This document shows positions 48,436 to 58,753 of a DNA stretch of 64,000 bases, piece after piece. A program made the position numbers and the translations under genes. Numbering within the stretch: the first letter of the stretch is position 1; the number at the start of each line of letters is the position of its first letter. Source of the DNA: Rhynchonema sp. JSB1_4 (lineage: Eukaryota > Nematoda > Chromadorea > Monhysterida > Xyalidae); assembly GCA_030248065.1 (NCBI GenBank), contig JASAMV010001434.1, positions 1-64,000 of the forward strand, written 5' to 3'. The notes beneath the pieces are model-generated. The model worked only from the letters and a program-made list of their open reading frames with translations. It ran no database searches and was not told the origin of the DNA.

Positions 48436-51268
48436 ATGTCGTCGAACGTCAGCGCCAATTGTGAGCCGTTGAATTTCCTGATTGAGTACTACCATCCAAT
48501 CCACTGGCCGTTGTGCAACGTGATCATTCTGCTGGGCATAATTGGTCAAATCTGCTTGATTGTCGTGCTGACACGCAAGGATGTGAGTTAAAAACGTTGT
48601 GGTGATGTTTCACATTACTTTTTTTAGTTGATCTTGAAGCACACGGCCGGTTGAAAGGCACGTGGCTGCACGTCTGACTTTGAACCAGACCCAGCGGGCC
48701 AGCTTACGCCCAGCTTTTGTCATCTCGTCTGAGTTGGGGTCACTTCCAACCATGTGCAGCACGAAAGACAAATCTGCCTATTCACAGGTGATCAGTCCAA
48801 CCAACCTTGTGATGACGTCACTGTCCTGTTGCCAACTGCTATTGCTGCTCAGTTTCGGCTTCTTTTCGTTCAACATGCACTTCGCCGATCGCAAATGCAC
48901 CAGTGCCATGTGGACAAGGGGTTGGGTCACAAGTCTGCTATTCAGCTCGCAGGTTCGTTGGTACGGAACGTACATACATTACATGTATCTTTCGACTAGT
49001 ATCTCACTACTTTTCACCGGCGCCCGTATAAAAAGTCGAATTTTTCGCGCGCTTCCCACGCCTGTGACGGTGTGGTGGCGGTTGTAATTCTGCTCAAAAG
49101 ACAGCTTTCGAACATGCACTACATAAAAATGTGTTTTCGAAACAGAAGCAAGGCACCGGATAAAAATGGTTTCTTGATCCGCATCACCTCCTCGACCTGT
49201 AGGTACGCTCTTGCGTGTGTGCCGGGTCACCGTCAGTGCCAGTGCACCAGAATTACACGTAAATCCTCAAAGCTAATCATGAGTATAGCTGGCTTCATGC
49301 ATCAGTGAAACGTCACTGCTCTCTTATATGCAAACGTTATGAGAATAAACTCGCATGGTGTAATCTGAGTCATCTGGCCGACCGATGCTTCAATCATCAG
49401 GATCACCCAAAGCCACTATTGTACATGTTAGCTGATGTTTCAGACCAACGTGCTAACGCACACATGCGCCACAATGCATGTGTTGCTGTTATCATGTCTA
49501 CGTGTGATCACGGCACAGCGGTCAATAACGGGCGTACAGCAGAACTGGTTTACGTTCAACGTGGCTCGGCGACTTTTGGTCATTCTGTACATCGGTGTCC
49601 CTCTGATTCTGACACCGGTCTTCCTCAGTGCCACGGTCAGACAGGGCAATCATCGAGTGTGGTGCGGCAGCAATCAGACGGTTGGTGCGCCACCTTCATA
49701 GGTTTTCAACACATTTCGGTCTTCCATTGTTTGAACGAGAAACACGTGAAACACTCACCGTGAGGGACTTTTGCACGCTTAGGTATTTTGCCAATACGTA
49801 AGCTGTTCGTCAGCGACCGTCCGAGACAACATTTTTGCGCTGCGCCCACCTGGTGGCATACTATGCGTATACGCACCTATAAGAAAGTCACGTGACGTGA
49901 CCGAGACATGCGAATCTGATCCGATCACCACTTTTCCCGAACTCTCGCATCAGTATCCGATTTCCAGACCGATTCCCACGAGATTATACCGACGTCGATC
50001 GCTAAAATCCCCAAATTTTGGCTGATTAACCTTCTTGTGTACGGTGTTGTGTGCAAGCTGCTGCCCTGTTTGTTCGTCGCAACCGGCAGTCTGCTGTTGG
50101 TCTACTATCTACGTCAACTGTCAACTTACTCAAAAAGGGTTGGTCTAGGCAGGCTGTGAACAGATAAACGCGGAATGCGGAATAACAACCAGCGCGGAGA
50201 TCATAGCCCTACGTCAAACAGATTTTGAAACATTTTCTTCAAGAGGCTACCGTGCTTTAGCTAATCCAACTCCACATTCCGCGTTTATATGCTACGTACA
50301 TTGTATGTAACTCACAGCGTTAAAGTTTGCAGATTTGTCCTGTCTATCCGACACTATGAAGTTGCTTTCTGACACAGCCAGCTTTTGATTATACTGATCC
50401 ACTAAACAAGATTAAATCCAGAAAGTTCAAGATTCAGACTGTATTCACTTGAAACATCACTTGTATGTACATTTGTGGCTGACTCTGCAGATCAGCGGTC
50501 GAAGCCGACAGTCGTTCAAGTGGACACGTGCCACACACAGCACCACACTTGGATTGCAATCCAACAACAAAGATAAATACGGATTGACCACTCGATTAAT
50601 TCTGGTGAGGGGTTTATGATCTTGAAACAGCAGTTACTCAAAGGTTTGTGTTGTTCATTATGGGCAGTTCACAATAATCCACTTTGGCCACGTTCAGTTC
50701 GAAACTGGCTGATATTGTTGAACATGAATTACTTTAGCAACGACATTTTCACCCTAAAAGTATACGGCACATACTGTATCAAATCATAGCCCTTGAAACA
50801 TCACCATTGCAGGTAGTGATGGTGTTGTTCGTAGCGATCGAGATGCCGCAAAGTGTGCTCAATATGATCGCAGCCATCGCCGGGCCGGGTAGTGTGTTCA
50901 TGCCGTGCTACGCTAAAATGATGGACATTTTCGAACTCCTAACTGTCATGTACAGTTCGGTGAACTTCGGTCTGTTCTGTGCAATGTCACAGACGTTCAG
51001 ACAACGATTCTGGACAATGCTGCAACGAATCAGACATGAAGGTCGATCATTTGGCGAGCTGTTGGCGCGACACATTGACAGCTGGAAGACCATACAGATG
51101 CACACCGTGGCCATGGTGGATGGTCAGGCATCGTCGGTCGTGAAGGCAGCTGCTGACCCTGATGACAACACGGCACCACCTGGTGAACAGGATGGTCTGC
51201 TGAAGAAGGGGGGCACACACACTGACCCAAACTGGATGTATCTGGAACAAGGGGATGTGCAATTGTGA
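48436..51268 (+). CDS. DMSR/myosuppressin-receptor-like GPCR
   Basis: Six phase-0 exons (48436-48582, 48788-48952, 49444-49680, 49968-50138, 50491-50604, 50813-51268) give 429 residues with seven hydrophobic segments. TM1 is NVIILLGIIGQICLIVVL. TM5 has LINLLVYGVVCKLLPCLF. TM6 has TTRLILVVMVLFVAIEMPQS. TM7 has SVNFGLFCAMSQTFRQRF in place of NPxxY. The TM5-TM6-TM7 signatures (GVVxKLxPC, TTRxxxxVxxLFxxxExPQ, MDxxxLxxxxxSxxNFxxxC) are those of myosuppressin/DMSR-type neuropeptide receptors, which couple to Gi/o in studied species. The DRY position reads LRV, a departure from the family. NVS near the N-terminus is a glycosylation site. An AATAAA follows the stop at 51379. Confidence 0.85.
50148..50292. 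repeat. Foldback repeat in GPCR intron 4
   Basis: Inverted arms ATAAACGCGGAATGCGGA and TCC-CATTCCGCGTTTAT flank about 100 bases. It lies in the intron 50139-50490. A short hairpin MITE is the simplest reading. No other copy was noticed in the window. Confidence 0.6.
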
Positions 51269-53340
51269 TTATGTGGCTGTCGTGTCGAAATGTGATGTCG
51301 GGCATTAGACGTTATGTTCGGTTTCAAGCACCGATTTTATGTACGAATCCAAATGCGAAATAATTTTGGAGATATTGAAATAAAAGCTGCGCATTACCTT
51401 GTCTGAGCGATACAACCTCGATATTGCTTGCTTGCTTGAGGTATAATCCCGCCCCATTCTGACCTCTGCTCGCTCCTGCATAGTTTTGAAATATGAACAC
51501 TTGAGGTTGATTTGATACATCTCACTGAAAAACTAATTTGATCGAAGAGGCATCGCCAAACAGCACATTCCAAAGGTCTCAATCAGGCGGGTCGGCGACC
51601 GGCACAACCACCACACCACCGTTTTGAAGTGGAAACCTATCGTACTGTGCAGATATACATATGTACCATGTACATACTAGGTATATGTATTTTAGAACCA
51701 AGCACTCTGCAACCGCAAGTATGGTATGACCGGAAATAGTATGCCAAAATTGCTGTGGCCAGTTGTGTGTGATTACGTTGATCACTGACTGTTGCGCTGG
51801 TCACTTATTGTTCACGTCCTTCGTATTGTGGCATTACTCAGACAGACAGCAAGAACTCACTGGGAAGGACTTGTGGTTTTTCCACTAGTCTTTACGTGGT
51901 TTTTTAACAAGTCATTTGTAAAACTGGAGCCACTTAAAGACTTGTAAAATTAAGCAAAAGACTTGTGGTTTATAACACAGCGGCATAGCAGTCCCAAAAC
52001 CACAATTAACTTGTGGTTTGTACAAATTGCTTGTGATTTCTTCGGTCGTTTACAAGTTACTTGTAAATGTTTCAAACATTTTAATTTCGGTTCGTGCACA
52101 TTTTATTCCCCTTTACTCTCCTTTACACAGCAAGATCATCCACAAACAAGATATAAATTTGAAATATAGACGTAAAAACGCGAAATATGAAGAAAAAAGC
52201 TTTCAAATGGTACATGCGTACCAAAATACTGGACTAAAAAACAAAGCAATTTTGCTCAAACGGCATGAAAACAAAGCAGAGTTTGGTTTGAATAGAAAAT
52301 TTTTGTATGTTTATCACTCAAATCACAAACCGATGGCGACCGTTATGTGGTGCACAGCACTGCTGGATGCGAATCGGTAAGCGTAGCTCTAGCACCGCTG
52401 GGTTGATATGGTCGCTGGATAGACTGAAGTCTGAAAGAGTGAAATGTCAAGTGAGATTGAAGGGTAATTCAGTTTGAACACCACATGTCAAAAGGCAAAC
52501 GATGCGTATGATAAGTGAATGCATTGATCGGCGGAGTTGTTTGCTTCACTTTGGTAATTCATTGACAAATTTGATCGGCACGAAAACTAACCTAAAAATT
52601 GGCGCTGAGAATTCGGTCCAGGCGTTTTCGTGAAAAGGCCGAGCCCGACCTCTTTTATCACTTGATGGACAGCGGAACGAGCGAGGTATTGGGTGTCGTC
52701 TGAAAGCGTTCTGTTTTGATTTCGAAACGGATGTGACGCAGAGTAAAGCATAAAAATTTTAGCAACTGAAAACCAACCATCATCGAAGTCCTCAGGCTTC
52801 GCTGTTGAAATTGAGACTTCCAAGTAGATTTCAAATACATACGTAGCCACATTGAACTGCTTTCTGCATAACAAACATCGTGCGCAGTATCAAAACACCA
52901 AATACAGCAAAGAGTTAACTTGAAAATTATCCAGTTTGGCGATCCTAAGCCAAGAAAAATGTTTCATTGCAATTCCCGCTTTTTTTTGGCAGCACCACAA
53001 GTGATTTGTTGCTTTGTTACAAATAACTTGTGGTTTTTACAAGTGTTTTGTGATTTATCGACAAAAACCACAAGACTTTTACTCAAATACCACAAGTAAT
53101 TTGTGGTTTCGTCATAACCACAAATCGACTTGTGGTTTTAAAACCACAAGTCCTTCCCAGTGAGAAAGCGAAGATTCTCGTACAGTGTATCCCGTTGTTG
53201 TCAAACAACTCATAAACGGGGATAGTTATTTTTGCAGCGAAAACGAAAGAAACGCAACGCTGAATTCTCCATCATTTTGTCTAAAAATTGACTTTTACTT
53301 TTTTTTCATCGATCGCTTCCTGGCCCAAAGAATCATCATC
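51269..53340. mobile_element. Intergenic region dominated by a 1.3 kb foldback element
   Basis: From 51858 (CACTGGGAAGGACTTGTGG) to 53162 (the complement, CCACAAGTCCTTCCCAGTG) lies an element with long inverted ends. Both ends contain several copies of ACTTGTGGTTT in alternating orientation, so the terminal 200 bases are themselves sub-repeated. The middle (52100-52950) has modest open frames without motifs. Target duplication is unclear. The rest, 51269-51857, is the GPCR 3' flank and short A/T-rich sequence. Confidence 0.7.
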
Positions 53341-54570
53341 ATGTCTGCATTCCAACAATCTTCCCTATTGGTGATGCTTCTCGTCGCTACCGTTTGCCCC
53401 GAAAAGCCTGAATGTGTTGTCGACGAAACGCAACTGAGCAAAGAATGTCTGAAAATGACAACCCAAACACAGAGAGCTACTTGGAAGGATCAGAAGTGCT
53501 ACGTTGGGGTCGATGAACCCGTGAACTGGGGCACTGCCTCAAGTCGATGCAAGCACATCGAGCCGACACATTTCGAACCGGGCGCTCTCGTCACCATCCA
53601 CAACATCGATGATTTTCTGCATCTGATCCGCGACCAGCTGAAATGGCCATGTGCCAACCGAGTCCAACAAAAGTGGGTTGGCGCGCATATTCCACCAGAC
53701 AAACAAGGCAGCTACACGAACCAAGAAATCAAGAAGAAAGCGTTCGTTTGGGAGTCGAACGGCGAACCAGTTGACACAAATTTATGGCCCTTGAATCAGC
53801 CTGAGCTCAATGACGAATCCTGCGCGAAATTCGTGTGTTCGAGTCGGCTAGAAGATTACCCATGCGCCAGTACGGCGTGGTTCATATGCGAATACACGCC
53901 CAAAGGTTGGTGGCAATGAACAACGATATTTTGGGCAATTGACAACTGACCGTTCGTCATTTTGCAGCTGCCACATCGACCACAACAACGACTGGTAAGG
54001 GAGAGTGCACTGCGTTTTCTTTTGAAACGAAAACATCTACATCTACGGAATAACACTAATGCACACCAGATGAATTTACGATTGTTTCGCCCGGTGATTG
54101 AATGTGCAACGACTTTTAAGAACCCACCACCACGACTACGACCGTTGCAACGAAGACCGTCGTTGCACCCCGAGTGCCAAATTGGGTGTGGCCGATTGTG
54201 ACCGTGCTGAGTGCTGTGTTGGTCGCGTTGATGGGCTCGACCCTGCTGTTGTGTCTGTGGTTGAATCAACAGAACGAACGAGATCTCGAGGTTGGTGTAT
54301 GAGTTCATGCCCAGTGATTTGGATAACTACATACATCGTTGGGTTGGCTGCACTGCACACTTTTATTCCCAAAAGAGCAAAACACGAACGCGAAAGAAAG
54401 GGCGAAGAATGAAATTCGATCGCAGCTGGACACAAACGACGGCCGGGTGAGTGAATTAAAGTTGATGGCATTTTTCCAAAGTCCCAAAAAATCAGTGCAA
54501 TCCAGGTTGCCCACATATTATTTTCAGGACGTCAAGCCGTGTGTCGAAATCGAAAACGACGAAATACTGA
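53341..54570 (+). CDS. Type I membrane C-type lectin, 291 residues
   Basis: Five exons (53341-53905, 53968-53994, 54121-54290, 54376-54446, 54528-54570) read through from ATG to TGA in phase. A signal peptide (SSLLVMLLVATVC core) precedes a CTLD. The domain has CYVGVDEPVNWGTASSRC, FEPGALVTIHNIDDF, KWVGAH, AFVWESNGEPV, LNDESCAKFVC and CASTAWFICEY. A Thr-rich stalk follows, partly on a 27-bp microexon, then one membrane helix (WVWPIVTVLSAVLVALMG) and a short basic tail ending KTTKY. The classic EPN/WND calcium-ligand set is not intact, so sugar binding is uncertain. An upstream in-frame extension exists, but the ATG at 53341 gives the signal peptide. Likely a cell-surface recognition receptor. 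Confidence 0.88.
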
Positions 54571-55615
54571 AGACACTACTTTTCAATTTGTAACACACAG
54601 CAATTGCAAAAGTGAAACCATTTTTTGTGTTGTTTAAAATGCTTTGACCATACCGTATCATCAACTTTTGACAAGCGTGAATGGGTGATTTTTTTTACAA
54701 AAGGGTGAATCCATTGATTAACGGAAACCATATGACATACTACATATAAATGTAAAGACTTGAGGACAGGTTTCTTGTGCTGTCGAAACCAAACCTCCTC
54801 TCACGTGGTGTACAATAAACGCACGTATAGGTAAAAACACGCTCTCCACTTCAGTGCGTAAGTTTCCTTTTGACTCCCAAAACATTTGTGTGTTGAACAA
54901 CGTTGCTGTTCGCGTAAGCGCAACAAATTGAGGTCGGCCAGCAATCCCTTTCTTTTGTTTTCGAAACCCGTGTAACCGGAGCATTTCTGAATCTGCCCAA
55001 GCCGACTTCAAAAAAGGCATCTCATGAGCTCGTGGTTGGACTATACCTTTTGTCAGTTTTCTGGTTTTACATGTTGCTGCGCACACACCAATGATTTGTT
55101 CAAATGGCATACGATCATAAAAATCTTGAATGTGCATGGTTCGTCGCTGTTAACAGGAAACAAATCTGTTGTCGCATGAATAGCGTGACTAATGGGCTTT
55201 TTACCTGCTTTAAAGTTAGGCTACGTGCGCTTTCTATATGGCTGAAAAATACAACGAAAATTTTTTTTAATGTATGGCGGAGACCCCTTGCTTAAAGTTT
55301 AGTTGGTCAAATGAGCGATATACGCCCATGTGCACCTATGTAGGTATGTGTTGTGACCTTGGTCTGCTATCACATGTCGACATGCACCCACACTCTACGA
55401 ATCTACGTATGTAGACATATACATACGTCAGGTGCACGCTGGCATATGTGCACCAGACAATGAAAGAGCGCCGCAGTGAAACCAAACCACAGCTGATGGT
55501 TGTGCATCATTACACGGCGGCACGTTCAAACTGTGCGCTGTGCATTGTTCAGAATCATATTCAGTTGCGTGTGTGCGTGAGCACAGTTTTCTTTGCTTTG
55601 TTGTATTTTTGGCAG
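54571..55615. other. Intergenic region with a deleted foldback element
   Basis: 54826-55045 is a shortened copy of the 26474-26835 element. It keeps TATAG at the left, then jumps to AAACACGCTCTCC, and ends GTGGTTGGACTATA. The remainder is A/T-rich with ACATACGTA-type motifs near 55320-55440. No exon is convincing. Confidence 0.55.
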
Positions 55616-55812
55616 CAATGAGGCGCGCCAAGCGGTGCTTCGATCCCGAATCGGACTTCGAAACAATCGCCATTTGAATCAAAGGCGGAAACACTATCCG
55701 TTCCACTCATGCCGTTATCCGGGTGTCAAGTTCGAATTTGGAGTAGCAGAGTACTACGCGAAAACAGAAACGACCCGACTTCGATGCAACGGTTGTTACA
55801 AGGAATATGAGA
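55616..55812 (+). pseudogene. Possible exon of a Cys-x2-Cys protein, cut by a transposon
   Basis: An open frame reads HYPFHSCRYPGVKFEFG and TTRLRCNGCYKEYE, stopping within a few bases of the TTAA element at 55817. The C-x2-C and basic-aromatic context resembles FLYWCH-like or other small zinc-binding modules, but the match is too short to name. No GT donor in the right phase is seen at its 3' end. The possible partner is the segment at 57891-58176. It may be a gene interrupted or degraded by the insertion. Confidence 0.25.
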
Positions 55813-56331
55813 TTAAAGGGCTGGGGCCATAACTGAAGGAAGACATTCCGTAAAAAGTAGCAGGACATAATTTTGTATACCGTTTGGAAAGCATTCCGAC
55901 AGCCTATGTCACGCACAAATTTTAAGCTCCTTGGAGATTCGTTATCTCTTGGAAGAGGGACAGTTCGTTCCAGAAAAATTGAATTTTTGCACAAATTGGA
56001 ACGACCGGTGCAGAAACCCCAAGTGAGTTGAAGGTCAAGTAACACGTGGATAGGATTACAACAGCTTCTGAATAACTTATCATCACAACTTCAGTCGCTC
56101 AAACCATTGCTTCACACGGTGAGGGCAGCGAAACGTTCCAAAAATTGGGGTTATGTTTCAAGAACACAAGCTTGCCACTAAATTTTGAGGTCGTGCTTGG
56201 CGCTGCAGAAATAAGAATGCAATGGGGAATACAGCATGGTCGAAAGTACCAGAAAATGAGGTTTTTAAATTTTTAAACTCATGGCTAGCTCCGTGACAGG
56301 CCTAAAAATCCATTAAATTGCCGCTAAACTA

Positions 56332-56489
56332 CAGTACCGGGTGCAATTCTAGGCTGAAAGTTGAAGTCGGGTGCACGCGCGTGCACGCGAAGGTTTGCGC
56401 GTGCGCTGCCTATGTTTTAGCACTAGGAAGTCGCGTGCATGCGCGTGCACGCGACTTCAACTTTCAGCCTAGAATTGCACCCGGAACTG
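56332..56489. mobile_element. 158-bp hairpin MITE with TA target duplication
   Basis: The arms read CAGTACCGGGTGCAATTCTA and the complement, extending through GGCTGAAAGTTGAAGTCG. It is flanked by TA on both sides (56330-56331, 56490-56491). The homologous place in copy 1 (near 20168) has a single TA with no insert. This fits a Tc1/mariner-type non-autonomous element. The inner loop is rich in GCGTGCACGCG. Confidence 0.9.
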
Positions 56490-57043
56490 TAGGTGGTTAC
56501 ATTCATAGCCAGAATTGTGACACACAAAGGCAACAGATTGTATCGGATTCGAAACAAAAAATTGAGAGAAACGTCTGGTTTAACAACCTATCAAAGTCTG
56601 AAGACCCCAATGTCTACAGATACAGATGCAGCCATACTAACCTGAACATGATATTCAGCTATAAATGCTTATTGTTAACAGCTATTGTAAATGTGACAGC
56701 ATCAAACAATCTATCTCGGGAGTAGCTTTCGAACGATATATAACAAGCCTCAATAAATTTTTACGCTTAAGGGCAGAGGCTAAAAATTGTTTTTTTGACG
56801 ATTCTGGAATGAACCGTTACGTCACCGTGTGCGATTTCGGAATTTTGACCGTTTCTTGTCCATAGTTGGAGACAGTATGGGCATGTCATATATCGTTTGA
56901 TTGCATATGTAGTAACGACTTATAGCCAAATATCTTATTCAGGTTGGCATGGCTGCAGCAGCCGGTCCATGGAGTTTGAAGTCTTGAAACTCGTCTAGAT
57001 TGTTGGACTGTGCGTTTATCTGACTTTCTCGATTCCAGTGCAA

Positions 57044-57270
57044 TTGTGAACTCTGAGCCGCCACACCAAACGTATGCTCCCGGAAGGACTCGAACCTCCG
57101 ACCTCCCAGCCATCAGGCCTGGACAGCCAGTTGCTCTACCAAGTGAGCTACGGGAACGCGGTCTGGCTGCGGCTCAAAGTTGCACTTATACCCATGCAAC
57201 CGTGCAGACACACACTGCTTTACACGCCACACGCTACACGTTGCGCTGGCTAGCAGACTTCCAGTCTGCA
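57044..57270 (-). mobile_element. tRNA-derived SINE, copy 2
   Basis: On the minus strand it starts AGACTGGAAGTCTGC, has AGTGCAACTTTG, and then a tRNA-like region (57076-57157). That region has a paired acceptor stem (GTTCCCG / CGGGAGC), A box TAGCTCACTTGG and B box GGTTCGAGTCC, but the anticodon arm does not fold normally. Copy 1 of the TTAA element lacks this block. TGCAA-like sequence at both joins may be the target duplication. Confidence 0.75.
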
Positions 57271-57890
57271 CAATGCAATACGTGGCCTATTTACATCACA
57301 TTTCCGTCAATGAATGCAACTATGCAGTTTAGGGGCAATTTTTAGGTCTTTTTCGGCCTGTCACGCCGCTGCCTAAGTGTTTCCAAATTTAAAACCCTTA
57401 TTTTCTGGTACTTTCGAGAATGCTCTATTTTGCAATGGATTTTCATTTCTGCAACACAAAGCGCGGCCTCATAATTTAGAGACAAAGTTAAGTTTTCGAA
57501 AAATGTGGCCGATTTTTGGAACGTTTCGCACCCTCACCGAGTGAAGCAATGCTTTGAGCGACTGAAGTTGTCATGATAAATTATCCAGAAGCTGTTGCAA
57601 TCCTATCCACGTGTTACTTGACTTTTCAACTCATTTGGGGTTTCTGCACCGGTCGTTTCAAGTTGTGAAAAAAATCACTTTTTTCTGGAGCGTAAAGTTG
57701 CTTTACCAAGAGATAGCGAATCTCTAAGGAGCTTAACACTTGTGCGTTACATATGCTGTCACTGTGCTTTCCAACGATGTATAACACTGTACTCTGCTGC
57801 TCTTCCTTCGGTTATGTCCCGAGTCCTTTAAAGCTTTTTAGATCAATGATGATGAAGCTTGTTATCATAATCCCACTATGCATTTCAGAA

Positions 57891-58176
57891 AGCTCGTCGG
57901 CACAAGCAGCCTTTGAAACACATGAAGATTGTACGCACATCGGTGCGCAATGGCCGATTTGTTGACAGCAATCCAGAGGGCACACCGGCACCTGAGCGCT
58001 GCGCTGCATCACGCGACAAAACGAGGATGAAGTTGATGCGAGGGAAATCTAGCGGTTTGGTATTATCACCACAGAACACGCTGCTTTATTCTCCCGTTTT
58101 TTCAACCGGACCATTACATGTACAAAGTTTCCTTGCTGATTCAGACAAAATCTACTGCGAAGTAGAATCTCGCTAG
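57891..58176 (+). pseudogene. Possible 3' exon after the TTAA element
   Basis: After ATGCATTTCAG the frame reads KARRHKQPLKHMKIVRTSV, then GRFVDSNPEGTPAPERC, and stops at 58176. The composition is protein-like, and the D-x-N-P-E-G..C stretch recalls the end of small zinc-binding FLYWCH-like units. It may have been joined to the segment ending at 55812 before the TTAA element landed. In another frame a short secreted-peptide-like frame begins at 57849. Neither reading is supported by a complete gene model. Confidence 0.25.
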
Positions 58177-58182
58177 ATCGAC

Positions 58183-58604
58183 CATCCAACCTCAACGATC
58201 GAGGTCGCAAGATTATTCATGCAAAATTCGAGGGCGACCCGGCCAAAATTGCATCCGTGGATTTGAATGTTCTAAGAATATGCCAACCAATCAGATTGTG
58301 TGTTTCTCCAAATTTTGCTCATTCCAATCAAAACGACTATACATTTTTTTGTGGAGTCGATTCTGAGAACGTTGTGACTTGTGTGCGGAAAAAACCATGT
58401 TTGAATGTGTTGAAAGTTTTGAAAGTAGTGACATTGAAACCCCTTGCAAAATTCCACATTAATTACCACCGACTAAAAATAATGTTGTTGACAACTTGCA
58501 TTGTCGATCGCTTATTAGCAGCGACACCTCAGCAGGTCGACTCCGATTACCCAGTGCGGATGGATTCTCACCTGGACAACAAATCAGTTTTGGCGCCCTG
58601 AGTT
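58183..58604 (+). other. Unassigned open frame
   Basis: A stop-free stretch reads RPSNLNDRGRKIIHAKFEGD and PAKIASVDLNVLRIC and continues to a stop near 58601, with several Cys. It could be an exon of the disrupted locus upstream or part of an old mobile element. No start codon, splice sites in phase or known domain were found. Confidence 0.2.
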
Positions 58605-58753
58605 GGAATCACGTGGCTACAGTATGACGTTGCTCAAAAAGAAGTAAAAAGAAAGAAATGGGATTACGGTAGCAATACCTTTCGCGATGACATTTTTCTT
58701 TTCTCTGTCAAGCATTCATTTCCTGCATCTTCCTTCGCCATCATTCAACCTTC

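Larger units (their letters stand above)
55817..57827. mobile_element. TTAA-flanked foldback element, copy 2, with two insertions
   Basis: The ends match copy 1 (AGGGCTGGGGCCATAAC... and ...GGTTATGTCCCGAGTCCT), with TTAA at 55813-55816 and 57828-57831. It is longer than copy 1 because it carries two further insertions, at 56332-56489 and about 57044-57270, that copy 1 lacks. The rest aligns with copy 1 along its length, so copy 1 serves as the empty site for both. Confidence 0.85.

Noticed and set aside
53185..53340. N-terminal extension of the type I lectin
   Set aside because: The frame is open upstream, but the ATG at 53341 gives a typical signal peptide while the extension does not.
57076..57157. 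tRNA gene on the minus strand
   Set aside because: The acceptor, D and T stems are present, but the anticodon arm does not form a normal 5-bp stem with a 7-base loop, and a second degenerate copy with the same upstream head marks it as a SINE.
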